This document shows positions 8,381 through 16,629 of a stretch of 64,000 bases of DNA, in pieces. Below the pieces are notes generated by a model that had not been told where the DNA came from, did not search any database, and saw nothing but the letters and a program-made list of their open reading frames with translations. Origin of the DNA: Friedmanniella luteola (GTDB lineage: Bacteria; Actinomycetota; Actinomycetes; Propionibacteriales; Propionibacteriaceae); assembly GCF_900105065.1 (NCBI RefSeq), contig NZ_LT629749.1:4030001-4094000 (forward strand), read 5' to 3'. The stretch's first letter is position 1; every line of letters begins with the position of its first letter. Position numbers and translations under genes: made by a program.

Positions 8381-10765
8381 GTGGAGCTGTCGTCTGCCGT
8401 CGTCGAGCTGGGTCGGGGTCCGTTGACGGCCGGGGCGGCCGCCCCCGTGACCGCACCTCCGCCCACCACCGCCCCAGCGGGCGCGACCCCGTCCGAGACG
8501 TCCGGACCGCCGGTCGCCTCGGGCGGACCGGCCGCGGCCGACGCCGGCTGGTCGCCGCTGTTCGGCTCACCCGCGCTGCCCGGGGACCTCGTCGCGGTCG
8601 CGGTGTCCGGGCCGGACGTCTACGTCGGGGGCAACTTCATCTACGGCATGGCCGGGATGGCGAACGACAGCCACCTGCGGATCGCCCACTGGGACGGCCA
8701 CGGCTGGCACCCGCTGGGCGCCGGGCTGGACGGGGCGGTGCGCGCGATCGCCGTCGTCGGCACCGACGTCTACGTCGGTGGCGACTTCACCGTGGCCGGC
8801 GGGACGGTCGTCAGCCCGCACCTGGCGCGCTGGGACGGCCGGGCCTGGTCCGCGGTCCCGGGCAGCCCCACCGACCCCGACCGCAGCTACGGCACCACCG
8901 TCCGCGCGCTGGCCAGCGACGGGACCACGCTCTACGTCGGCGGGACCTTCACCCGGGCCGGGGACGTCGACTGCCACAGCCTGGCGGCGCTCGACCTCGC
9001 CACCGGCCGCTGGTCCGAGCCCGGTGGCGGGGTCCGCTCCAGCTACTCCACCGAGCCGTCCGAGGTGCGAGCCCTGGCGCTGCGCGGGACGGAGCTGTTC
9101 GTGGGCGGCTCCTTCGACCGGGCCGGCCAGACGGAGGTCTCCTCGTTCGCCTCCCTGGACCCGGCCAGCGGGACCTGGACCGCGTACGGCACCGGCGTCC
9201 GGGACGACGACCTGCAGGGGTTCGTCAACGCGCTCGCCGTCGACGACGCGACCGGCGCGGTCCACCTCGGCGGCCGCTTCACCCGGGCGGGCGACGTGCA
9301 CGCCTGGAACCTGGCCGTGCTGGGCGCGGACGGCTTCGCCTCGCTCGGCGACGTCGGCTCCTACGGCGGCTCCAACGCCGAGGTCGCCGCGCTCGCCGTC
9401 ACCGGCAGCGGCCTCTACCTGGGCGGGTCCTTCACCACCGTCGGCAACGCCGCGACCCAGCACCTCGCGGTCTGGGACGGCACCGCCTGGGCGGGCGTCG
9501 GCGACGGCGTCGACAACGTCGTCCGCGCGCTGGCCGCCACCCCGGACGGCGGCGTCGTCGTCCTCGGCGACTTCGTCTTCTCCGGCGCGCTGCGGGTGGT
9601 GCACGGCGCCGTCTGGTCGGGGACCGGGTGGCGGACGTTCGGCCAGGGCGTCAACGCCGACCCCTACGGGGGCGGCACGGTCGCCGCGCTCGTGCCGGAC
9701 GGCGACGCCGTCTACGTCGGCGGCCTGTTCGACCAGGCCGGCCAGCTGCCCGTCCGCTCGGTCGCGCGCTGGGACGGGCAGGGCTGGGACGCCCTGGCCG
9801 GCGGGGTGACGGCCACGATCAGCCACGGCCAGGTGTTCGCGATGACCTCCCTCGGCGGCGACCTCTACGCGACCGGCGCGTTCCAGACCGCGGGCGGCAG
9901 GGTGATGAACAACATCGCCCGCTGGGACGGCTCGGCGTGGCTCCCGCTGGGCGACGGCCTCGACGACGCCGGGTACGCGCTGACGGTGCTCGGCGGGAAG
10001 CTCTACGTCGGCGGGACGTTCAACCTCGCCGGCCGGGTGCGGGCGGACCACCTGGCCTGCTGGGACCCGGCGACGTCGTCCTGGTCGGCGGTCGGGAACA
10101 GCCCCCGCTACGACGACGAGGTCCGGGCGCTGGCGGCGATCGACGACCGCTACCTGGTGGTCGGCGGCACCTTCCAGCGCTTCTTCGACCAGAACACGAC
10201 CGTCGTGGACGGCCTGTGGGGGATGGTCCTCTTCGACACCGCCGCGGAGCACACCGACGACCTGCTCACCGGCTACCGGCTGCTGGAGGGCACGAGCCGC
10301 TACGGCGGACCCGGCTGGGTGCACGCGCTGCACGTCCTCGGCGGCGACCTCTACGTCGGCGGCTGGTTCGACGTCGCCGGCATCATGGCGCTGGGCGACC
10401 AGCCCTCGCCCGGCTTCCCCGCCGCGAACCTCGCCGTCTGGCACTTCGCCGGGGACGGCTCGTGGGAGACCTGCGGCGGCGGGACGGACCACCAGGTGAC
10501 GGCGCTGACCACCACGGCCGGCGTCCTCGGCGTGGGCGGCTGGTTCAGCCGGGCCGGCGCCGTCCCCGCGGCGCGGGTCGCCACCTTCGACCCGGCGGCC
10601 CGGAGCTGGAGCGTGCTCGGCAGCGGGTTGAGCGACGGGGAGCGCGGCGCCAGCTGGGCGCTGGCCCTCGCCCCCAGCGGGTCCGACGGACTCTGGGTCG
10701 GCGGCCAGTTCCCGGTCGCCGGCGGGGCGCCGAGCGACAACCTGGCGCAGTGGACGGGCAGCTAG
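8381..10765 (+). CDS. Large beta-propeller repeat protein (Rax2/kelch-like), 14 repeats
   Basis: A 794-residue protein built almost entirely of tandem repeats of about 50-60 residues. Each contains a strand-turn unit of the form LYVGGTFTRAG followed by a tryptophan motif (LARWDGxxWSAVG). I count 14 such units, at about 8616, 8772, 8934, 9099, 9267, 9417, 9564, 9714, 9867, 10005, 10158, 10350, 10530 and 10698. Fourteen blades would fit two seven-bladed propellers. The pattern resembles Rax2 'cortical marker' and related kelch-like bacterial proteins, which are non-enzymatic scaffolds. I chose the GTG at 8381 after a G-rich run; the frame is open upstream to 8258. No signal peptide is seen; the N-terminus is a Thr/Ala/Pro-rich linker. 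Confidence 0.75.
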   Translation: MELSSAVVELGRGPLTAGAAAPVTAPPPTTAPAGATPSETSGPPVASGGPAAADAGWSPLFGSPALPGDLVAVAVSGPDVYVGGNFIYGMAGMANDSHLRIAHWDGHGWHPLGAGLDGAVRAIAVVGTDVYVGGDFTVAGGTVVSPHLARWDGRAWSAVPGSPTDPDRSYGTTVRALASDGTTLYVGGTFTRAGDVDCHSLAALDLATGRWSEPGGGVRSSYSTEPSEVRALALRGTELFVGGSFDRAGQTEVSSFASLDPASGTWTAYGTGVRDDDLQGFVNALAVDDATGAVHLGGRFTRAGDVHAWNLAVLGADGFASLGDVGSYGGSNAEVAALAVTGSGLYLGGSFTTVGNAATQHLAVWDGTAWAGVGDGVDNVVRALAATPDGGVVVLGDFVFSGALRVVHGAVWSGTGWRTFGQGVNADPYGGGTVAALVPDGDAVYVGGLFDQAGQLPVRSVARWDGQGWDALAGGVTATISHGQVFAMTSLGGDLYATGAFQTAGGRVMNNIARWDGSAWLPLGDGLDDAGYALTVLGGKLYVGGTFNLAGRVRADHLACWDPATSSWSAVGNSPRYDDEVRALAAIDDRYLVVGGTFQRFFDQNTTVVDGLWGMVLFDTAAEHTDDLLTGYRLLEGTSRYGGPGWVHALHVLGGDLYVGGWFDVAGIMALGDQPSPGFPAANLAVWHFAGDGSWETCGGGTDHQVTALTTTAGVLGVGGWFSRAGAVPAARVATFDPAARSWSVLGSGLSDGERGASWALALAPSGSDGLWVGGQFPVAGGAPSDNLAQWTGS

Positions 10766-10767
10766 GC

Positions 10768-10812
10768 GTCCCCCCGGGCGGGGACTCGGACACTGCCCGC
10801 ACAGTTCCGAGT
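10768..10812. terminator. Tandem hairpins after the beta-propeller gene
   Basis: A 6-bp stem (GTCCCC/GGGGAC, 10768-10785) overlaps a second 7-bp stem (ACTCGGA/TCCGAGT, 10784-10812) directly after the stop codon. They are mutually exclusive at two bases. A plausible but weak terminator. Confidence 0.45.
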
Positions 10813-10853
10813 GGTCCTGCCGCGGACGGCGGGCCAGCGGGAGGGTGGGGCTC

Positions 10854-13646
10854 ATGTCCTCCCTGTCGAGTCCTGCCCGCGGACGGCTGATCCTGGCGGT
10901 CCTGCTCGCTCTCACCACGGCCCTGCTGCTGGTCGCCCCACCGGCCACCGGGGCCCCGCCGGCACCCCGAGCGGGGCGGGCCTGGGAGGTGGAACGGACC
11001 GCCGGCGGCTGGACGGTGACCTGGCGGGCCGACGGACCGGTCCCGGTGCGCGACGACGTGCCCGTGCTGCTGGCGGACGGCCGCCGGGTGGGCGTGGCCC
11101 GCGCCGCGGCCGGCGGGCGCACCTACACCGCGACCACCACCGACGCGCGGGTGCGGCTGGCGACGTCGGTGACCCTGGGCTGGGCCAGCGACGGGGGCGC
11201 CGCGGCCGGTCGCCGGGCCGCGGGGGCGGGGGCAGGCGGCTGGGGCGCCCCGACCGGGCCGGTGCTGGCCGACGACCCAGCGGCGACCGGGCGCTACGCC
11301 GTGCGCACCCGCGACTACGACCTCGGCGACCGGGCCCTGGCGCTGGCCGCGCTGGGCGGGAAGAAGACCGAGCTGCGGGGACGGGTGTACCTGCCCGTGG
11401 GCGCGTCCGGGAGGCGCCCGGTCGTGCTGTTCCTGCACGGGATGCACAGCGCCTGCTACGGCGGGCGGTTCGGTCCTGACCTCAGCGTGTGGCCGTGCCC
11501 GCGGGGCGAGAAGCCGGTGCCGAACCACCTCGGCTACGCGGCGATGGCGCGCTCCCTGGCGAGCCGCGGCTACGTCGTCGCCTCCCTCAGCGCCAACGGC
11601 GTCAACGTCTACAGCAACGCCGACCTCGACGCGGGCCAGCGGGCGCGCGGGGAGCTGGTGCTGGCGTCGCTGGACCTGGTCCGCCGCGGCGGCGGGGGCA
11701 GCGGCGCGCTGGCGTTCCTCCGCGGCCGCGTCGACCTGAACCGCGTCGGGCTGATGGGGCACTCGCGCGGCGGCGAGGGCGTGGCCCGGGCCGCGCTGAT
11801 GAACACCCAGCGCGCGAAGCCGTACGGCATCGTCGGGCTGTTCCTCATCGCCCCCACCGACTTCGCCCGGCTGACCGTGCCCGGGGTCTCGACCGGGGTC
11901 CTGCTGCCCTACTGCGACGGCGACGTCGCCGACCTGCAGGGCCAGCACTACCTGGACGACACCCGCCGCGCGGCCGGTGGCGACCGCAGCGTCAAGACCG
12001 GCGTGCTGATGCTGGGGGCCAACCACAACTACTTCAACACCGAGTGGTCGCCGGGCTCGGTCTCCGAGGGCACGGACGACTCCCAGCCCGACGACCCGGC
12101 GTCGCCGTGCGACGCCCGGCACCCGGACCGGCTGACGGCGGCGGAGCAGCGGGCCGCCGGCCGCGCCTACCTGACCGGCTTCTTCCGCACCGCCGTCGGC
12201 CGCGAGACCCGCTTCCTGCCGCTCTTCGACGGCACCGGCGCCCGGGCGAGGTCCGCCGGCCGGGCCGTGGTCCGGACCACCTACACCGCGCCCGCGCCCG
12301 ACCGGGTCGAGGTGGCCCCGCTCAACCGGGTGCTGCCCGTCGGGCTGACGGCGTCGGGCGGCGCCCGGCTCACCCTGTGCGCGGGGCTGCAGCCGGTCAA
12401 CCCCGAGCCGGGCGAGGTGCCCGACCCGGTGCCGACGACGGCGCGCGGGCGGGCGGCCTGCAGTCGCGAGCTGCTGACGGCGTCGTCCTGGTCGGCGTCC
12501 CCGCTGGTCGGGAACCCGCCCGGGACCACCGTCGGCCACCTGCGCTGGACGGCGACAGGTGCAGTCCGGCTCCCGCTGGCCGCCGGCCGCCGGGACGTCC
12601 GCCGCGCCGACGCGCTCCGCCTGCTGGCGGCCCCTGATCCGGGCGTCGCCGGCACCCAGGACCTGACGGTCCGGGTGGTCGACGGCCGCGGCCGGTCGGT
12701 CCGGGTCCGGGTGGGCGCTGTGAGCGACGCCCTGAAGCCGCTGCCGGGTGCCGGGCGCGACCTGCCCCGGACGGAGCTGCGGACCGTGCGGGTCCCGGTC
12801 GGGAAGCTCCGCGGCCTGGACCTGCGCGACGTCCGCGCGGTCGAGCTGGTCACCGACCGGAAGCCACGGGGGGCGGTCTACGTCAGCGACGTGGCCTTCA
12901 CCCGCTCGACCCGCGGGACGTCGAAGCCCGTGCGGCTGCCGTCGCTGCGGCTGGTCGGAGCCCCCCGGGTCGCGGAGGGCCCCACCGGCGTCACGACGGC
13001 CGCCCGGTTCACCGCGGTGCTGTCCCGGGCCAGCGACCGCGACGTGACGGTCGAGTGGAGCGCGTTCCGCGACAGCGGGGAGCTCATCCCGCCGCCCGCC
13101 GAGTCGGTCGTCATCCCCCGCCGGACCGGCCGGGTGCGGATCCCGGCCGGCACCACGAAGCTCACCGTCAGGGTCCCGGTGCTCGGCAACGACCGGGACG
13201 GCTTCAACCAGGTCGCGCTGGCGGGCCTGTCGTCCCCCGCGGGCGCGGTGCTCGGGGCGAACACCGGCCAGGCGACCGTCCTCGACGACGACCCGGCCCC
13301 GACGCTCCGGGTCGGCGCCGCGACCGCCGACGAGGGCGCCGGCGTGCTGCGGTTCCCGCTGACCCTGTCGGCGGCGAGCGACGCGGGCGTCGCGGTCGAC
13401 GCGGTGGTCCTGCCCGGGACGGCGGTGCGCGGGTCCGACTGGCAGGTCGAGGGCGAGCCCGGCGAGCCGGCCCGGACCTTCGGCTTCGTCGACGTCGGCC
13501 GCGCGACGGGGGTGATCGAGGTGCCCCTGGTCGACGACCGGGTCGCCGAGCCGACCGAGACGTTCCGGCTGCAGCTCGGGGAGGTGTTCAACGCCACCGT
13601 GGTCGGGCCGCGGGCGGTGGCCGGGACGATCCGGGACGACGACTGA
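10854..13646 (+). CDS. Secreted alpha/beta hydrolase with C-terminal Calx-beta-like domains
   Basis: A 930-residue exported protein. The ATG at 10854 follows GGGAGG by nine bases, and residues 1-35 are a signal peptide with core LILAVLLALTTALLLVA. An alpha/beta-hydrolase domain spans about residues 150-460: VVLFLHGMHS (oxyanion loop), VGLMGHSRGGEGVARA (nucleophile Ser in GHSRG), a candidate acid in LLPYCDGDVADLQGQ, and GANHNYFN as the likely catalytic His. The middle region is beta-rich. The C-terminal 250 residues contain two Calx-beta-type segments with Asp-rich turns (ATVLDDDPAPTLRVG; GTIRDDD), which usually bind calcium in extracellular proteins. It is likely a calcium-stabilised secreted esterase/lipase-type enzyme; substrate unknown. 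Confidence 0.8.
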   Translation: MSSLSSPARGRLILAVLLALTTALLLVAPPATGAPPAPRAGRAWEVERTAGGWTVTWRADGPVPVRDDVPVLLADGRRVGVARAAAGGRTYTATTTDARVRLATSVTLGWASDGGAAAGRRAAGAGAGGWGAPTGPVLADDPAATGRYAVRTRDYDLGDRALALAALGGKKTELRGRVYLPVGASGRRPVVLFLHGMHSACYGGRFGPDLSVWPCPRGEKPVPNHLGYAAMARSLASRGYVVASLSANGVNVYSNADLDAGQRARGELVLASLDLVRRGGGGSGALAFLRGRVDLNRVGLMGHSRGGEGVARAALMNTQRAKPYGIVGLFLIAPTDFARLTVPGVSTGVLLPYCDGDVADLQGQHYLDDTRRAAGGDRSVKTGVLMLGANHNYFNTEWSPGSVSEGTDDSQPDDPASPCDARHPDRLTAAEQRAAGRAYLTGFFRTAVGRETRFLPLFDGTGARARSAGRAVVRTTYTAPAPDRVEVAPLNRVLPVGLTASGGARLTLCAGLQPVNPEPGEVPDPVPTTARGRAACSRELLTASSWSASPLVGNPPGTTVGHLRWTATGAVRLPLAAGRRDVRRADALRLLAAPDPGVAGTQDLTVRVVDGRGRSVRVRVGAVSDALKPLPGAGRDLPRTELRTVRVPVGKLRGLDLRDVRAVELVTDRKPRGAVYVSDVAFTRSTRGTSKPVRLPSLRLVGAPRVAEGPTGVTTAARFTAVLSRASDRDVTVEWSAFRDSGELIPPPAESVVIPRRTGRVRIPAGTTKLTVRVPVLGNDRDGFNQVALAGLSSPAGAVLGANTGQATVLDDDPAPTLRVGAATADEGAGVLRFPLTLSAASDAGVAVDAVVLPGTAVRGSDWQVEGEPGEPARTFGFVDVGRATGVIEVPLVDDRVAEPTETFRLQLGEVFNATVVGPRAVAGTIRDDD

Positions 13647-13677
13647 GGGCCGGCCCCTCGCGCCGGCGAGATCGAGT

Positions 13678-13723
13678 GCGCGCTGCAGCAGGTTCGACGG
13701 GGCTCGGACCTGCTGGAGCGCGC
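13678..13723. terminator. Stem-loop terminator after the secreted hydrolase gene
   Basis: Arms of 16 bases (13678-13693 and 13708-13723) pair with one mismatch around a 14-base loop, about 30 bases past the stop codon. Confidence 0.7.
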
Positions 13724-13742
13724 CCTGGGCGTCTGGTTGGAC

Positions 13743-13783
13743 GTTCTCGGAAATTTGTCAGGAGCACAAGATAGCGTTCTCGG
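13743..13783 (+). promoter_or_regulatory. Low-GC promoter/operator region of the YbjN-Nudix-ARG operon
   Basis: This short stretch is far less GC-rich than its surroundings. It holds a direct repeat GTTCTCGG at 13743-13750 and 13776-13783 (33 bases apart, about three helical turns). Between the copies lies an interrupted palindrome TTGT-N7-ACAA (13755-13769). It sits 30 bases upstream of the start codon of the operon. The Nudix-winged-helix protein of this operon is an obvious candidate to bind here, but that is inference. Confidence 0.45.
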
Positions 13784-13813
13784 TGTCAGCACGACCGACC
13801 CGAGGAGGTCCTC

Positions 13814-14260
13814 ATGGACGTTCGCACCAGCACCCAGCGCCGGTGGCTCCGCAGCCACCTCTCCACCCTGCTCGCCACCATCACGGGCGAGCCCGTCACC
13901 GCCGACGGCGACGGCGACTTCCCCGTCCGCGGCCTGACGTCGCAGGCGTGGGTGCGGCCCCGGACGGGCGACCCCTGGGGCGTCCAGGTCTTCGCCACCG
14001 CCGCCCGCGACGTCCCCGCTCGCGTCGCCGTCCTCCGGGAGATCAACGAGCAGAACGCGGCCCACCTGGGCACCCGCGTCTACTGGGTCGAGGGGCTGGT
14101 GGTGGTCGACTGCTTCGTGTTCGCCGACGCCGTGACCGAGGAGACCCTGACGGCGGTGGTCGGCCGGGTGCTGCACCTGGCCGACAGCATCGGCCCGGTG
14201 CTCACCGCACTGCACGGTGGAACCACCTTCCACAGCGCCAGCAGCGCGTCCGCCGCCTGA
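13814..14260 (+). CDS. YbjN / type III secretion chaperone-like domain protein
   Basis: A 148-residue soluble protein whose ATG is preceded by CGAGGAGGTCCTC, a strong ribosome site. The sequence has the alternating beta/alpha pattern of YbjN-like (TY-chaperone) proteins: WVRPRTGDPWGVQVFA, then a helix rich in Ala/Arg/Glu (VAVLREINEQNAAH), then VYWVEGLVVVDCFVFAD and a C-terminal amphipathic helix (ETLTAVVGRVLHLADSI). Members of this fold are small binding proteins without catalytic residues. It is the first gene of an operon; the Nudix-type gene begins five bases after its stop. By association it may bind or deliver a protein connected with ADP-ribose metabolism. The assignment to the fold is moderate, the role unknown. 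Confidence 0.65.
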   Translation: MDVRTSTQRRWLRSHLSTLLATITGEPVTADGDGDFPVRGLTSQAWVRPRTGDPWGVQVFATAARDVPARVAVLREINEQNAAHLGTRVYWVEGLVVVDCFVFADAVTEETLTAVVGRVLHLADSIGPVLTALHGGTTFHSASSASAA

Positions 14261-14265
14261 TCCCG

Positions 14266-15003
14266 GTGAGCTACACCTCGGCGTTCCCGCCGGTCTACGT
14301 CACCGTCGACGTCGTGCTGCTCACCCTCCGCGCAGACCGCCTGCACGTGCTGATGGTGGAGCGCGGTTCCGAGCCCTGGCGGGGGTGGCTGGCTCTGCCA
14401 GGCGGGTTCGTCCGCCAGGACGAGGACCTGCCCGAGGCCGCCCGGCGGGAGCTCCGCGAGGAGACCGGGCTGGCCGTCGAGCCCGTCCATCTCGAGCAGC
14501 TGGGTACCTTCGGTCGGCCGGACCGCGACCCGCGGGCACGCACGGTCGCGGTCGCCCACCTGGCCGTCCTGCCCGCCCTGCCCGAGCCCGTGGCCGGCAC
14601 CGACGCCGCCGGGGCCAGCTGGCAGCCGGTCGAGGCGGTGCTCGACCGCGAGCTGCCCTTCGACCACCACGACATCCTGCTCGCCGGGGTCGAACGGGCC
14701 CGGGGCAAGCTCGAGTACACAACGCTGGCCACGGCGTTCGCCGGCCCGACCTTCACCATCGCCGAGCTGCGGCACGTCTACGAGACGGTCTGGGGACGGC
14801 CGCTGGACCCGGGCAACTTCCACCGCAAGGTCGTCGGTGCACCCGGGTTCGTCGAGCGGGCGCCCGGCGAGCGCAGCAGCGGCCGCGGCCGTCCGGCCGC
14901 GGTCTACCGCGCCGGGACCGCCACCCTGCTCAACCCGCCCCTGTGGCGCGGCGAGCCCGCCACGCCCCCGTCCCCGCTCGCCGACCGAGAGGCCACGCCA
15001 TGA
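14266..15003 (+). CDS. NrtR-like Nudix hydrolase / winged-helix regulator
   Basis: A 245-residue protein. Residues about 46-68 form an intact Nudix box: GFVRQDEDLPEAARRELREE followed by TGL satisfies GX5EX7REUXEEXGU, so metal-dependent hydrolysis of ADP-ribose or another nucleoside diphosphate is possible. After the Nudix domain, residues about 160-225 (FTIAELRHVYETVWG and NFHRKVV) match the winged-helix DNA-binding domain of the NrtR family, which senses ADP-ribose to control NAD genes. The GTG at 14266 is the only reasonable start; the ribosome site is weak, suggesting coupling to the gene before it. Its stop overlaps the next start as ATGA. It could be a repressor of this operon, an enzyme or both; no NAD-biosynthesis gene is nearby. 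Confidence 0.85.
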   Translation: MSYTSAFPPVYVTVDVVLLTLRADRLHVLMVERGSEPWRGWLALPGGFVRQDEDLPEAARRELREETGLAVEPVHLEQLGTFGRPDRDPRARTVAVAHLAVLPALPEPVAGTDAAGASWQPVEAVLDRELPFDHHDILLAGVERARGKLEYTTLATAFAGPTFTIAELRHVYETVWGRPLDPGNFHRKVVGAPGFVERAPGERSSGRGRPAAVYRAGTATLLNPPLWRGEPATPPSPLADREATP

Positions 15004-16502
15004 CGCACTTCTCCCCAGGATCGTCCCTGACCGCCGCCCAGTCCGACCGGGCCGTCGGCGTCCTGCTCGCCCTGGCGTGCGGCGACGCCCTCGGCGCCGG
15101 CTACGAGTTCGGCCCGCCGCTGGCCGCCGACGTCGAGATCCAGATGCACGGCGGCGGCTCGTTCGGCTGGGCGCCCGGGGAGTGGACCGACGACACCTCG
15201 ATGGCCGTGGCCCTCGCCGAGGTGAGCGCTGCCGGCGCCGATCTCCGCTCGTCCGCCGCCCAGGACCGCGTCGCCAGGCGCTGGGTCGGCTGGGGTCGCG
15301 AGGCGAAGGACGTCGGCGTCCAGACCCGCGCGGTCTTCACGGCGGCGTCCGCCGGCCGGTCCGGTCCACCGTCGGCCGCCGACCTGCGCGCCGCCGCGCA
15401 GGAGCTGCACCGGCGAACCGGGCGCACGGGTGGGAACGGCTCGCTGATGCGGACGGCGCCCGTCGCCCTGGCCTTCCTGCACGACGCCGACGCCCTCGTC
15501 GAGGCCGCCATGGCGCTGAGCGCCCTCACCCACGCCGATCCCGAGGCGGGCGAGGCCTGCGTGCTGTGGTGCCTGGCCATCCGACATGCGGTCGTGCACG
15601 GCACCGTCGACGGGCTGCGCCTCGGCCTGGACCGGCTGCCGGCGGAGCGTCGAGCGGCGTGGGCCGAGCGGCTGGACGTGGCGGAGGAGCGTGAGCCGTC
15701 GTCGTTCGCGCACAACGGCTGGGTCGTCGAGGCGCTGCAGGGGGCCTGGTCGGCGATCAGCCGGACGCCGGTGCCGAAGGGGTCTGACGGCAGCCTGCAG
15801 CCCGCCGACCACCTGCGGCTCTCCCTGGAAGCCGCCGTGCGCGGCGGCCGGGACACCGACACCGTGGCGGCGATCGCCGGCGCTTGCCTCGGGGCCACCT
15901 GGGGCGCATCCGCCGTGCCGTCGGCCTGGCGTCGCCTCCTGCACGGCTGGCCGGGACTGCGAGCCCGCGACCTGGTCCGGCTCGGCGTCCTCAGCGCCCA
16001 GCAGGGGCGGCCCGACCGCGCCGGCTGGCCGAGCGACGCCGTGGTCGACTACGGGCGCTGGGCCGAGCGGCACGTGCTCGTGCGGCACCCGCACGACCCG
16101 CAGGTCTGGCTGAGCGGCGTCGGCGCGCTCGAGCGGCTGCCGGCCGGTGTCGACGCGGTCGTCTCCCTGTGCCGGCTGGGTGCCGACGAGGTGCCGGCCA
16201 CCGGAGTTGCTGCAGGCGACCACGTCGAGATCTGGCTCATCGACTCCTCCGACCCGGCCAAGAACCCGCACCTCACCTTCGTGCTGCACGACGCCGCAGC
16301 CGCCGTCCGGCAGCTGCGGTCCGAGGGCAGGACCGTGCTGTTGCACTGCGTCCAGGCGCAGAGCCGGACCCCGACCGTCGCGGCCCTGTACGGGGCGCTG
16401 CTGACCGGGCGGCCCGCAGCGGACTGCCTGGACGACGTGCTGCGGGTGCTGCCGCGGGCGCACCCCAACGCGGCGCTGCGGCAGGCGCTGGAGGATCACT
16501 GA
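15000..16502 (+). CDS. ADP-ribosylglycohydrolase fused to a dual-specificity/tyrosine-type phosphatase
   Basis: A 500-residue two-domain enzyme. The first roughly 340 residues are an ADP-ribosylglycohydrolase with both metal motifs: GEWTDDTSMAVAL near residue 60 and GGRDTDTVAAIAGACLGA near 282. The last roughly 140 residues carry a cysteine-phosphatase P-loop, LLHCVQAQSRTPTVAA, with the CX5R signature (Cys near 450, Arg near 456). Such a fusion suggests that removal of phosphate and cleavage of an ADP-ribosyl bond act on the same substrate, for example a phosphorylated ADP-ribose derivative or a phosphorylated, ADP-ribosylated macromolecule. The start ATG overlaps the stop of the NrtR-like gene by four bases, so the two are translationally coupled. 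The window's other ARG lacks the phosphatase domain. Confidence 0.9.
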   Translation: MTHFSPGSSLTAAQSDRAVGVLLALACGDALGAGYEFGPPLAADVEIQMHGGGSFGWAPGEWTDDTSMAVALAEVSAAGADLRSSAAQDRVARRWVGWGREAKDVGVQTRAVFTAASAGRSGPPSAADLRAAAQELHRRTGRTGGNGSLMRTAPVALAFLHDADALVEAAMALSALTHADPEAGEACVLWCLAIRHAVVHGTVDGLRLGLDRLPAERRAAWAERLDVAEEREPSSFAHNGWVVEALQGAWSAISRTPVPKGSDGSLQPADHLRLSLEAAVRGGRDTDTVAAIAGACLGATWGASAVPSAWRRLLHGWPGLRARDLVRLGVLSAQQGRPDRAGWPSDAVVDYGRWAERHVLVRHPHDPQVWLSGVGALERLPAGVDAVVSLCRLGADEVPATGVAAGDHVEIWLIDSSDPAKNPHLTFVLHDAAAAVRQLRSEGRTVLLHCVQAQSRTPTVAALYGALLTGRPAADCLDDVLRVLPRAHPNAALRQALEDH

Positions 16503-16629
16503 ACAGGTGGCGGTAAGCGGCCGGCCGGGGAGCGAGGACCGGGAGTCAGCTGGAAACTGCGGAAGGACGCCCCTTCGGCGGCCGCACACGTGTCTGCTCC
16601 CCGCAGCTGCTGCCTGGCCCGGCAGAACC

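Noticed and set aside
14266-15003. Classical NrtR repressor of NAD biosynthesis
   Set aside because: Architecture fits, but no nadA/B/C/D/E, pnc or nam gene lies in the window, so I describe it only as NrtR-like.
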